From positions 1 through 46,183 of the forward strand of contig CAZKWE010000035.1 in NCBI GenBank assembly GCA_964556545.1: 46,183 bases of DNA. Reading direction: 5' to 3'. Below are positions 24,180 through 32,870 of the stretch, piece after piece. Position 1 is the first letter of the stretch. Each line of letters starts with the position of its first letter. This stretch comes from JALSKU01 sp964556545 (GTDB lineage Bacteria; Campylobacterota; Campylobacteria; Campylobacterales; JALSKU01). A program made the translations under genes and the position numbers. The notes below the pieces were generated by a model. It saw nothing but the letters and a program-made list of their open reading frames with translations. It did not search any database and was not told the DNA's origin.

Positions 24180-25332
24180 TCAAATACTCTTTTATTATTT
24201 TATTGGAATTATCATTTTGCCATATAGGCAAAAGATTATCGGGAAAGTATGATATTTTATCTTCAAACAGTAAAAGATATTTATGTTCGGGTCTATCATA
24301 AGCACCAAATGATAGTTTCAATATACCAGATTTGTTGTCAATTTTGTATATATTCTCAAAATGTACAAAATAACCATTTTTTCTAATGATTTTATTGGAA
24401 AAATTATCATATATATTTTTAAAATTGATATTTGCATTAAATTCTTCTAAGTCTATCAGATTGTTTTTACTTGATTTTTCCAAAATATTTAAATTAAGGT
24501 CATATATATTTTTATCCATTCTCTTCCATCTGTCTTCATATTTGCTTGAAATTTTCAAATCAATATTTTTTTTAACAGTAAATTCGCATTTATTTAAAGA
24601 TAAAAAAAGATTTTTTGCATACTGAAAATAGTTTTCACTATCTGTTCTAATCTCCAATTTTCCTCCGACAGATAAAACTCTTATAGCAGCTTCAAGAAAA
24701 TCTCTGCTTATAACTCTTCTATGTGGTTTTTTATCCCATGGAACCGGAAAATGCACATATATCTTTTCGATAGAATTTGAATTTAGCACTTCAAGCAAAA
24801 TTCTTGCATCATAGTCCAAAACCAATATATTTTCAATTTTTTGCAATTCACACTGTTTTAGCAACTGCTCGATTGAGGGTTTATGTATCTCAACTCCGAT
24901 AAAAACTTTTTGAGGATTGTTTTTAGCTTGATAAAGCAAATGTCTTCCGCTTCCAAAACCTATTTCTATCTGTATCGGATTTGGGTGTGAAAATGATATA
25001 AACTCTTGTATATTCCTAAGATATTTTGATTTTTTTTGCATATGATTTTTGTTTGAATTTATATTTGAAGAAAAACTATGCCAATTGTTTGCTTTTATAA
25101 AGCCTGTCATTGCATCTTGCAATATTTTTACATTGGTTGGCCTTGTTATTTTATCAGACTTTAACAACAGTTCATTTTCTTTTTCAATAACTTGTAAAAA
25201 AAAATTACTCTCTTTTGATTCAACCATTATAAGAGTATCATATTTTGAAACTGCCTTAAACTTATAATGAAATTTTCCATACTTGTAAGGAAATTCGAGC
25301 CAGTTGCTCTTTTTTATGTGAGCATTTGGCAT
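24172..25332 (-). CDS. trmB: tRNA (guanine46-N7)-methyltransferase TrmB, long epsilonproteobacterial form
   Basis: Makes m7G46 in the tRNA variable loop using SAM. The 386-aa length exceeds the usual 210-240 because of an N-terminal extension of about 105 residues and a C-terminal tail of about 100 residues, as known in Campylobacterota. Core motifs: SAM site EIGFGSGRH (123-131), IGVEIHKPSI, and VHFPVPWDKKPHRR (193-206) in place of the usual FPDPWPKxRH, then EIRTDSENY. The proline-tryptophan order in the substrate motif is characteristic. It overlaps the FN3 gene by 1 nt and ftsE by 8 nt. Confidence 0.92.
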   Translation of the reverse strand: MPNAHIKKSNWLEFPYKYGKFHYKFKAVSKYDTLIMVESKESNFFLQVIEKENELLLKSDKITRPTNVKILQDAMTGFIKANNWHSFSSNINSNKNHMQKKSKYLRNIQEFISFSHPNPIQIEIGFGSGRHLLYQAKNNPQKVFIGVEIHKPSIEQLLKQCELQKIENILVLDYDARILLEVLNSNSIEKIYVHFPVPWDKKPHRRVISRDFLEAAIRVLSVGGKLEIRTDSENYFQYAKNLFLSLNKCEFTVKKNIDLKISSKYEDRWKRMDKNIYDLNLNILEKSSKNNLIDLEEFNANINFKNIYDNFSNKIIRKNGYFVHFENIYKIDNKSGILKLSFGAYDRPEHKYLLLFEDKISYFPDNLLPIWQNDNSNKIIKEYLNA

Positions 25333-26591
25333 TAGTTGCTGTTTCCCTCTTTTGGAACATCTATGGTAATTTTTTCAGCAGGTTCGGACACAATGCCATA
25401 CCTGTCTACTGCAACAACCGTATATGAGTAGGTTGTTCCGGGCACTATGTCTTTGTCTATATATTTGGTATCATAAATATTGATATATTTTATCTTTTTT
25501 TGAGAAAATCCTTTTGAAAAAGTTTTTATAACACTATATTTTACAGCTCTATCATCACCACTTTTCCAGGTGATTTTTACAAAAGAACCATCCATAACAA
25601 CATTTGTCAAAACAGGACTTGCCGGTTTTGGCAAAGTTGTTCCCATTACAGGATTTTCCTGTTTTAATGATTCTAACCCTTCATTATCAACTGCAGTAAC
25701 TTTATAGTATCTCGCAACTCCGTCTTTTCCTATCATATCAACAAAATTCGTATCAGCGGTTTTTGCCAAATATGTATAAAAAAGATACGGAGTTACGGCT
25801 CTGTAAACATTGTAATACACAACATCTTTATTTGGGCTTTTGTTCCATGTTATTTTAATTCTCTTAGGTAAATCTCTACTTGCTTTGACTCCTGAAACAA
25901 TTGGCGGCAAAGGCTTGGTATTGCCTTCTACCACATCACTTGGAGTTGAAACTATGCCATCGTAAGTTTTAACTTTAACTCTGTATCTGTATGCTTTGTT
26001 ATCTTTTAAATCTTTATTTATATATTCTGCATTCAATCTTCCGTCAATAGTTGCAATATCTTTCCATTTTAAATCCGTTAAATCATTTCTTTGTATGATA
26101 TATCCCTCGACTCTTGGATTTGGATGAGGCCTCCATATTATTTTGATTCTGTGAGGCAAGCCTGAAATTGCTTTAATGAAAGGAACCGAAGGCAAAAGAG
26201 GCAATGTTTTTGCCTCTACTACTTCACTGGGTTCGGATTCTCTGTTTTCTTTTGCAAATGTTGACATTCTATAATAATAAACAGTTCCCGGAATTAGCTT
26301 AGTATCAACATAATGAGAAACATATCTGTCATCTATGGTAGCAACCAAATGCAGTTTTCCGTCCTTTTTTAAAGGATCTGATCTATATATATGATATCCG
26401 GTTATGTTATCGGTATATACCGGCTTCCATTCAAAAGCCACCTCTGTCATATCGGTTAAAATTTTTATATCTTTTACAATCGGCATAGCGGGATCTACTA
26501 TCTTTTTTTGAGGTTGTGGAGTAATATTTTGACATCCGCTAAAAATGAGTGTTAAAACTATCGATGATATAATCAGTATCAATTTTTTCAT
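25332..26591 (-). CDS. fibronectin type III repeat lipoprotein
   Basis: A 419-aa outer-surface or periplasmic lipoprotein. Signal peptide ends FSGC (Cys20), followed by about four tandem fibronectin type III domains (roughly 40-130, 132-228, 229-325, 326-415), recognised by repeating ITGYHIYRSD/VEGYIIQRND/VVYYNVYRAV and YYYRMSTF/YRYRVKVK/YYKVTAVD/YSYTVVAVD strands. No enzyme domain. The ATG has GGAG 8 nt upstream. It overlaps the pseudouridine synthase end by 53 nt and trmB by 1 nt. Such lipoproteins in this genomic place are typical of Campylobacterota; their binding partner is not known to me. Confidence 0.88.
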   Translation of the reverse strand: MKKLILIISSIVLTLIFSGCQNITPQPQKKIVDPAMPIVKDIKILTDMTEVAFEWKPVYTDNITGYHIYRSDPLKKDGKLHLVATIDDRYVSHYVDTKLIPGTVYYYRMSTFAKENRESEPSEVVEAKTLPLLPSVPFIKAISGLPHRIKIIWRPHPNPRVEGYIIQRNDLTDLKWKDIATIDGRLNAEYINKDLKDNKAYRYRVKVKTYDGIVSTPSDVVEGNTKPLPPIVSGVKASRDLPKRIKITWNKSPNKDVVYYNVYRAVTPYLFYTYLAKTADTNFVDMIGKDGVARYYKVTAVDNEGLESLKQENPVMGTTLPKPASPVLTNVVMDGSFVKITWKSGDDRAVKYSVIKTFSKGFSQKKIKYINIYDTKYIDKDIVPGTTYSYTVVAVDRYGIVSEPAEKITIDVPKEGNSN

Positions 26592-27492
26592 ATACTTTCT
26601 CCATTATAAATTTTGTATTCAATATCTCTTTGAAATCATCAAATAACGGTGCTTTTACATATATCTTTTTACCTGTTCTCGGATGAATAAGATACAGTAT
26701 ATATGCATGCAACATTACTCTTTTTATTTTACCTTCTTTGCTCTTAAAACCGTATAAATCATCTCCTAAAATATGTCTTGATAAACTTGATAGATGAACT
26801 CTTATCTGATGGGTTCTGCCGCTGTAAAGCTTAACGGCTATCAGTTCATTTTTTTCATTTGTAGATGTTATAAGTTTCAAAAAAGCACTTTTTGCACTTC
26901 TTCCTTTTTCATCTATAGCCATTTTCAATCTATTATTCCTGTTTCTTGCTATGCTTTTTTCTACAATTATATTATCTTTTAAAGGAGTGTCAACAATAGC
27001 AAGATAGTATCTTCCCATGCTTTTATCTTCAAGTTGTTTTGACAACGCAAGATGAGCCGTATTGTTTTTTGCTATAACAAGTGCTCCGCTTGTTTGTTTG
27101 TCAATTCTATGCACAATTCCGTGTCTTTCTTCTCCGCTTATAGTTGAAAGAGAAATATTTTGGCTTTTAAGCCAGTCTACCAAAGTTGCTTCTTTTACGC
27201 TGGGTGCAGAATGAACTGTTAAAAAAGGAGGTTTGTTTAGTATAAGGATATCTTCATCTTCATACAGTCTGTCTATATCAAAATCGACCTCATAACTGTT
27301 TTTTATCTGTGCTTCTTTTTTTTCATACTCTATTTTTTCCCCTCCATAAAGTTTATATCCGCATTTAGTAACTATTTTACCGTCAACTTTGACATTGCCG
27401 GAGCGGATAAAATTTGAAATTTGATTTCTTGTAGTATTTATGTTTGCCTGTAAAACTTTGTCAAGTCTTCCGTTTTTTGATATAAACTCCAA
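26539..27492 (-). CDS. RluA-family pseudouridine synthase (RluD-like)
   Basis: Converts uridines to pseudouridine in 23S rRNA (RluC/RluD type) or tRNA. The 317-aa protein has an N-terminal S4 domain (about 1-60) and a catalytic domain with HRIDKQTSG (128-136, catalytic D131) and the later SGRTHQIRVHLSSLSRHILGDDLYG block. It starts at TTG with AGAGGA a few nt upstream. Its C-terminus overlaps the FN3 gene by 53 nt, an unusually large overlap in this window. Exact target sites cannot be read from sequence. Confidence 0.9.
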   Translation of the reverse strand: MEFISKNGRLDKVLQANINTTRNQISNFIRSGNVKVDGKIVTKCGYKLYGGEKIEYEKKEAQIKNSYEVDFDIDRLYEDEDILILNKPPFLTVHSAPSVKEATLVDWLKSQNISLSTISGEERHGIVHRIDKQTSGALVIAKNNTAHLALSKQLEDKSMGRYYLAIVDTPLKDNIIVEKSIARNRNNRLKMAIDEKGRSAKSAFLKLITSTNEKNELIAVKLYSGRTHQIRVHLSSLSRHILGDDLYGFKSKEGKIKRVMLHAYILYLIHPRTGKKIYVKAPLFDDFKEILNTKFIMEKVYEKIDTDYIIDSFNTHF

Positions 27493-27508
27493 TTTATCCT
27501 CTTTTTAG

Positions 27509-27514
27509 TATAAT
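27509..27514 (+). promoter_or_regulatory. possible -10 element for rodA
   Basis: TATAAT in TTAGTATAATTAAAG, about 37 nt before the rodA TTG start. No convincing -35 box. Confidence 0.4.
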
Positions 27515-27550
27515 TAAAGCAAAAAACTATATTACAAAAGGCTCTTTACT

Positions 27551-28654
27551 TTGCTTCAAATTGATAAACGAATTTTAACACATTTTGACTTTGCAATACC
27601 TATATTGGTTATACCGATTGTTATTTTATCATTTTATCTTATCAACGAGGCAAATCAAACACTTGCATACAAACAGTTGATATATTTCGGTATAGGATTG
27701 ATAGCTTTTTTTATATCTTTTATCATGCCAATTAGAAAACTTGATTGGATTATTCCATTTTTATACTGGATTAGTATATTTTTACTTTTTAGTGTTGATT
27801 TTTTTGGGGTTGTCAGACTGGGAGCAAGAAGATGGCTTGAAATACCTTTTGTAAACTTTACCATACAGCCATCCGAGCTTTTTAAACCCGCATTTTTGCT
27901 TATGTTGGCATATCTTGTCAAATCCAATCCGCCTCCGCCTGAAGGATATGGATGGAAATCATTTGCAAAGCTCAGTTTTTATATATTGCTTCCTTTTTTC
28001 CTTATAGTAAAAGAGCCTGATCTTGGAACCGCATTGATACTTTTGCTCATAGGATATGCAACTTTATTTATCATAGGTGTCAATAAAAAAATATGGATTA
28101 TACTTTCTATAATTATTACAATATCAACTCCGCTTCTCTATAACGGCTTGCATGATTATCAAAAAAAGAGAATTACGGATTTTCTGGGTAATAAAAAGAG
28201 TTATCATGTAAGACAATCTATCATAGCTATTGGCTCAGGCGGACTAAAAGGAAAAAGTAAAGAAAAGGCTACTCAAACACATTTAAAATTTTTACCTGTT
28301 TCTACAAGTGATTTTATATTTGCATATTTTATAGAAAGATTCGGTTTTTTAGGAGGAATAGGGCTTATAACTCTTTACATCTCTTTGATACTGCATTTAA
28401 TGACATTAAATTTTAAAATAGAAAAAGATTATTTTTTAAAATCCATGACATCTTCGGTTAGCTTTATGATTTTTATCTATATGAGTGTCAATATAGCAAT
28501 GACCATAGGGCTGGCACCGGTCGTAGGTGTTCCTTTACCGTTTTTTAGCTACGGCGGAAGCAGTTTCATAACATTTATGGTTATTTTCGGAATACTTGAA
28601 AATCTCTTTTCTTTTAGATATGATACAATGTATAATAAAATAAAATACAAATAA
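27551..28654 (+). CDS. rodA: rod-shape protein RodA (SEDS peptidoglycan glycosyltransferase)
   Basis: Polymerises lipid II for side-wall peptidoglycan with a partner class B PBP. The 367-aa protein has about ten membrane helices and SEDS motifs GARRWLEI (91-98), QPSELFK (106-112), the KEPDLGTA loop (154-161) and, near the end, VVGVPLPFFSYGGSS. The length and the absence of an extra N-terminal extension favour RodA over FtsW. It starts at TTG. The gene diverges from the pseudouridine synthase and is followed by a tRNA. Confidence 0.9.
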   Translation: MLQIDKRILTHFDFAIPILVIPIVILSFYLINEANQTLAYKQLIYFGIGLIAFFISFIMPIRKLDWIIPFLYWISIFLLFSVDFFGVVRLGARRWLEIPFVNFTIQPSELFKPAFLLMLAYLVKSNPPPPEGYGWKSFAKLSFYILLPFFLIVKEPDLGTALILLLIGYATLFIIGVNKKIWIILSIIITISTPLLYNGLHDYQKKRITDFLGNKKSYHVRQSIIAIGSGGLKGKSKEKATQTHLKFLPVSTSDFIFAYFIERFGFLGGIGLITLYISLILHLMTLNFKIEKDYFLKSMTSSVSFMIFIYMSVNIAMTIGLAPVVGVPLPFFSYGGSSFITFMVIFGILENLFSFRYDTMYNKIKYK

Positions 28655-28677
28655 ACATTTTTTAAGAATTGTTTAGG

Positions 28678-28683
28678 TACAAT
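28678..28683 (+). promoter_or_regulatory. possible -10 element for the tRNA gene
   Basis: TACAAT at 28678-28683, 19 nt before the mature tRNA 5' end, in the 48-nt gap after rodA. The -35 region is weak; read-through from rodA with processing is the alternative. Confidence 0.35.
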
Positions 28684-28702
28684 TTCAACTCTTAAATATG
28701 GA

Positions 28703-28779
28703 GGGTTCATAGCTCAGTTGGTTAGAGCTCTCGGCTCATAACCGAGCGGTCCTAGGTTCGAGTCCTAGTGAACCCACCA
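28703..28779 (+). tRNA. tRNA with CAU anticodon (elongator Met or lysidine-dependent Ile2)
   Basis: A 77-nt cloverleaf with acceptor GGGTTCA/TGAACCC, D-arm AGCTCAGTTGGTTAGAGCT, anticodon arm CTCGG-CTCATAA-CCGAG, T-arm CTAGG-TTCGAGT-CCTAG and an encoded CCA. G1-C72 pairing and the lack of three G-C pairs in the anticodon stem exclude the initiator. Met elongator versus Ile2 (with TilS-modified C34) cannot be settled by eye. Confidence 0.95.
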
Positions 28780-28808
28780 CTCCTTCTTTGCTCACTAAAG
28801 GTATATCA

Positions 28809-29618
28809 ATGAGTATTAACAAAATTGACTTCAATCAGTTATATATAACTCAAAAGAGAAATTCCACCTTTAAGCCAAAAACCGTACAAGAATGGGATAA
28901 AAAAGCATCAGGCTTATCCAAGCGAATCCATAAAAGCATATACAATACAGAATTATTAAAGCAAATGGATTTTACAGATTGTGAAACTTTTTTGGATATC
29001 GGATGCGGGGTTGGCAATATGTCTTTTGTATTAGCTGACAAATTTAAAAAAATATATGCTCTGGATTTTTCCAAAAATATGCTTGAAATCCTAAATAATG
29101 AGGCGCGACATAGAAATATAAACAATATAGAAACCATACACCTATCATGGGAAGATGATTGGAAAAATGTACCTAAATGCGATATTGTTTTAGCTTCAAG
29201 ATCCATGGAAGTAAACAATATGAAAGATGCACTTACAAAGTTAAATGAAAAAGCAAACAAACGAGTGTATCTGACTTATAAAGTCGGTGGAAGCTTTATA
29301 AGTGACGATATATTGCAATATATAGATAAAAAAATCAATAAAAAACCTGATTTTATATATACTTTAAATATACTTTACCAAATGGGTATAATGCCTACAC
29401 TAAACTATATAAAAAGTGAAGGCAAAAAACAGCAATATATCAATGAAAAAAGTTTTTTGCAAAGTATTATCTGGAGTATCGGTGATTTGACCTCAAAGCA
29501 GAAAGATTTACTAAAAGAGTACTATCATAAAAAATTAAAAGATAAAAAACAAAAAGAGAGTGATTATGTTTGCTGGGCAGTAATACATTGGGATAAAAAG
29601 AGCCTTCCTTGCCTTTAA
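28809..29618 (+). CDS. class I SAM-dependent methyltransferase, substrate unknown
   Basis: A 269-aa protein from the ATG at 28809, chosen because AAAGG lies 8 nt upstream. The SAM-binding motif I is FLDIGCGVGNMSF, followed by IYALDFSKNML (motif II) and CDIVLASRSMEVNNMKDAL (post-motif). The C-terminal half (IYTLNILYQMGIMPTLNYI, then VCWAVIHW) is of a subfamily I do not recognise from a named enzyme. It lies 29 nt after the tRNA and overlaps the helicase gene by 10 nt. RNA or small-molecule substrates are equally possible. Confidence 0.85.
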   Translation: MSINKIDFNQLYITQKRNSTFKPKTVQEWDKKASGLSKRIHKSIYNTELLKQMDFTDCETFLDIGCGVGNMSFVLADKFKKIYALDFSKNMLEILNNEARHRNINNIETIHLSWEDDWKNVPKCDIVLASRSMEVNNMKDALTKLNEKANKRVYLTYKVGGSFISDDILQYIDKKINKKPDFIYTLNILYQMGIMPTLNYIKSEGKKQQYINEKSFLQSIIWSIGDLTSKQKDLLKEYYHKKLKDKKQKESDYVCWAVIHWDKKSLPCL

Positions 29619-31639
29619 GCAAATTGAATGATGAGCAGTTTAAGGCTGCAACCGCCAAATCAGGACATAATCTTATCATAGCATCGGCAGGAACCGGAAA
29701 AACCTCCACCATAGTTGCAAGAATTGCATATCTTATCAAAAGCGGAGTGGACCCAAGAAAGATAATGCTTCTTACTTTTACCAATAAAGCTTCCGGAGAA
29801 ATGATCGAAAGAGTTTCAAACTATTTTGACAAAAATATTATAAGAGATATAACAGCAGGTACTTTTCATTCGGTATGCTACAGGCTTTTAAAACAAAAAA
29901 ATCACTCTATAACATTAAAACAACCCAAAGAATTAAAAATTCTTCTTAAAAGCATTTATGAAAAAAGAGTTTTTCATCATATAGAAAGTAAAATTAAACA
30001 GTATCAATATTCATATCTTTATGATATTTTCTCACTTTATCAAAACAGTTGTGAAAATGAGAGTTTTTCAGAGTGGTTAGTGCAAAGAAATCCTGAACAT
30101 GAGCCTTTTTTAGATATTTATGAAGATATATTGGAAGAATTCAGTTTACTTAAAAAAAAATATCAATATGTAGACTATAACGATTTGCTTATCAATATAA
30201 TAGCAGAATCTGCCGAAACAAGTTTTGACTTTAATGAAATCTTAGTTGACGAATATCAAGATACAAATACTCTGCAAGATAAAGTCATAGAAGCTTTCAA
30301 TCCGAAATCACTTTTTTGTGTAGGTGATTATGACCAAAGCATTTATGCTTTTAACGGGGCAAATATAAATATTATAGGTACATTTGAAAAAAGATATAAA
30401 AATGCGAAAATTTATTCTCTCAATAAAAACTACCGCTCAACCAAAGATATACTATCTTTGGCCAATAGAGTTATAAAAAACAATCCGAGACTTTACAAAA
30501 AAGAATTGATTGTAACAAAACATGAAAAGGGTTATCCTCCCAAGCTTTTGGTCTTTGGTGAAGTTTATGATCAATATGAAAATATTGCAAAAAAGATAAA
30601 ATATTCCAAAACACCTCATGATGAAATTGCAGTGATTTTTAGAAATAATTCAAGTGCTGACGGAATAGAGGTAGCATTAAGAGAATTTAATATAAGTTGC
30701 AAAAGAAAAGGCAGTATTAGTTTTTTTGACACAAAAGAGATAAAAGCATTATTGAATTTATTTTCCATATTAGTCAATCCAAAGGATATTATGGCATTTG
30801 TAGGAGTTTTTGAATATGCAAGAGGTATAGGTTCAGTAATCGGCAAAGAGGTTTATGAAGGATTGCTAAAATTAGGCAATGGCAATATACTAAAAGGTTT
30901 AATATCTCCTGATACGGATTGCAAAAATCCATATGAAAATAAAAAACAAAATTATCAGTTGGGACTTTTTGACAATTTTGATACCCTCGGCTCTTTAAGC
31001 AGATTTAAAGAGTTAAATTTTGAAGAGAAGTTTTTGTCAAATCCTATACTCAAACACCCGAAGATTTCAACTGATGGAGCACTTTTTATATACGAACTGT
31101 ATAAATTTGTAAAATCAAACAAAAGAAGCCAATCACCGTATAAAATTATTTTAAACCTTATAAACTCGAAACTCTATCACCATATAGCTGATACTCTTGC
31201 AAGATTTAAAGCAACTTCAAAAGGCGGCTCAACAGATATAAAACTTGCCAAAGAGATTTCTGCAAACATTATTTCCAAAGCTGGAATATTGGTAAATATA
31301 GCAAAAAATTACAATGATATGGAAAAATTTTTAAATGCTTTGGTATTAGGAAGCAGTGAAATGACCGAAGGAGAAGGGGTTAATTTATTGAGTATTCATG
31401 CAAGCAAAGGATTGGAATTTAAAGAAGTTTATATAATTGATTTGATGGATGGGAGATTTCCCAATAGAAAATTAATGGCTCAGGGAGGTTCTCTTGAAGA
31501 GGAAAGAAGACTTTTTTATGTCGCAACTACAAGAGCAAAAGAAGCCCTCTACCTATCCTATGCAAAGTATGATAAGATAAAAAAGATAGATTTTACCCAT
31601 TCTCCCTTTTTAAAGGAAGCCGGTCTTATCCGTGCTTGA
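29609..31639 (+). CDS. UvrD/Rep-type 3'-5' DNA helicase
   Basis: A 676-aa superfamily 1A helicase. Motifs: Walker A SAGTGKTS (26-33), TFTNKASGEM (motif Ia), VDEYQDTN (213-220, Walker B), VGDYDQSIYAFNGA (238-251, motif III), NLLSIHASKGLEF (motif V) and EEERRLFYVATTRAKE (motif VI). It has the usual 1A-1B-2A-2B order without an added nuclease domain, so UvrD, Rep or PcrA are the closest models. TTG start within the methyltransferase end. Its stop overlaps the convergent gspF-like gene by 14 nt. Confidence 0.92.
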   Translation: MPLSKLNDEQFKAATAKSGHNLIIASAGTGKTSTIVARIAYLIKSGVDPRKIMLLTFTNKASGEMIERVSNYFDKNIIRDITAGTFHSVCYRLLKQKNHSITLKQPKELKILLKSIYEKRVFHHIESKIKQYQYSYLYDIFSLYQNSCENESFSEWLVQRNPEHEPFLDIYEDILEEFSLLKKKYQYVDYNDLLINIIAESAETSFDFNEILVDEYQDTNTLQDKVIEAFNPKSLFCVGDYDQSIYAFNGANINIIGTFEKRYKNAKIYSLNKNYRSTKDILSLANRVIKNNPRLYKKELIVTKHEKGYPPKLLVFGEVYDQYENIAKKIKYSKTPHDEIAVIFRNNSSADGIEVALREFNISCKRKGSISFFDTKEIKALLNLFSILVNPKDIMAFVGVFEYARGIGSVIGKEVYEGLLKLGNGNILKGLISPDTDCKNPYENKKQNYQLGLFDNFDTLGSLSRFKELNFEEKFLSNPILKHPKISTDGALFIYELYKFVKSNKRSQSPYKIILNLINSKLYHHIADTLARFKATSKGGSTDIKLAKEISANIISKAGILVNIAKNYNDMEKFLNALVLGSSEMTEGEGVNLLSIHASKGLEFKEVYIIDLMDGRFPNRKLMAQGGSLEEERRLFYVATTRAKEALYLSYAKYDKIKKIDFTHSPFLKEAGLIRA

Positions 31640-32870
31640 CAGCTGAAGCCAAATCCCACATAGGCAAGAATATACCAAGAGCCATCATTAAAACCATTAC
31701 AGCTATAAAACCTATCAAAATAGGCTCAATATAACTTGATATATTATCAACTATTTCATCAAATCTCATCTTGTAATAATCAGAAACTTTTTCCAGCATT
31801 GTATCAAGCGTACCGCTTCTTTCACCTGCCCCAACCATTTGCAGAAGCATACCTGTAAAAAGTCCCGTATCCCTGAAGGCATTAGATAAAGACATACCTC
31901 TTTGTACCGATATAGTTACATTTGATAGTTTCTCTTTAATAGTGGTATTGTCAACAGTCAAAACTGCGGTATCAAGAGCATCTGCTATGGGAATACCGGC
32001 CGCAATCAATTGTGTAAAAATCATGGTAAACCTGTACATTGTTGCATTAAATATAATTTTACCAAATAGATACACCTTTAATATATAACGATCAAATCCT
32101 TTTTTAAACTCCTCATTGTTTACATACATAAACTTGATTATAGCAATAGAAGCAATAATAAATGTGAGCAAGTACCACCCGTAATTATGCATAATGTTTT
32201 CTAAAAAAAGAAGTATCCTTGTAGGTAATGGTAACTGTGTATGAAATTTTGCAAATATTTCTTTAAATTTCGGTACTACATAAACCATTAAAATAGTAAA
32301 TGCTATAGATATAGCAATCAATACAATCACAGGATATCTCAGTGCACTTTTAAACTTTTTCCTATTATCTCTTATCTCTTCAAGAATTGTCGCAAGCTTT
32401 AGAAGAGATTCGGACATATTACCCGTATTTTCTCCAAGTTCTACCATGGCAATTGTGACATCACCCACATCCTGTCTGTAAAGCGATAAAGCTTCAGTAA
32501 GACTTTGTCCGGAATTTAGGGCATCATCAATATTTTCAAAAATTCTTCTTAAACGCTTGTCTTCTGTTGTTTTGATAACTTCTTTAACACTGTCATGTAT
32601 GGAAATTCCGGCATTGGTCATAACACCAAGTTGTCTAATGGAAGAGATAAGATTGTCTATTTTGATTTTTGGTTTAAGCAAAGTATTGACAAACTGCTTT
32701 TGAAATTCTTTTAGTTGATCTTCAACAGGTGCGGAAGTTTCCGCAATCTTGATAATAATACCCGGAAGTCTTATCTTTGCAATAGACAATGCATCCATTC
32801 TGTTTTGTGCTCTTAATATCTTGATTCTTTTTCTGCCCTTAAAAAGATATGTAACTTCAAAATAATTCAT
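31626..32870 (-). CDS. ctsF: GspF/PilC-like inner-membrane platform protein (CtsF-like)
   Basis: The membrane platform of type II secretion/type IV pilus machines, turned by the GspE-like ATPase. The 414-aa protein has two repeated T2SSF domains (about 70-195 and 275-405) with the conserved GELGENTGNM-type motif (here VELGENTGNM) and VGAGERSGTL, and three membrane helices (179-200, 232-250, 382-403). It is last in the cluster, right after the ATPase gene (4 nt overlap). In C. jejuni the same pair is CtsE-CtsF of natural transformation; MSHA-pilus MshG is an alternative name. Confidence 0.9.
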   Translation of the reverse strand: MNYFEVTYLFKGRKRIKILRAQNRMDALSIAKIRLPGIIIKIAETSAPVEDQLKEFQKQFVNTLLKPKIKIDNLISSIRQLGVMTNAGISIHDSVKEVIKTTEDKRLRRIFENIDDALNSGQSLTEALSLYRQDVGDVTIAMVELGENTGNMSESLLKLATILEEIRDNRKKFKSALRYPVIVLIAISIAFTILMVYVVPKFKEIFAKFHTQLPLPTRILLFLENIMHNYGWYLLTFIIASIAIIKFMYVNNEEFKKGFDRYILKVYLFGKIIFNATMYRFTMIFTQLIAAGIPIADALDTAVLTVDNTTIKEKLSNVTISVQRGMSLSNAFRDTGLFTGMLLQMVGAGERSGTLDTMLEKVSDYYKMRFDEIVDNISSYIEPILIGFIAVMVLMMALGIFLPMWDLASAVKHG

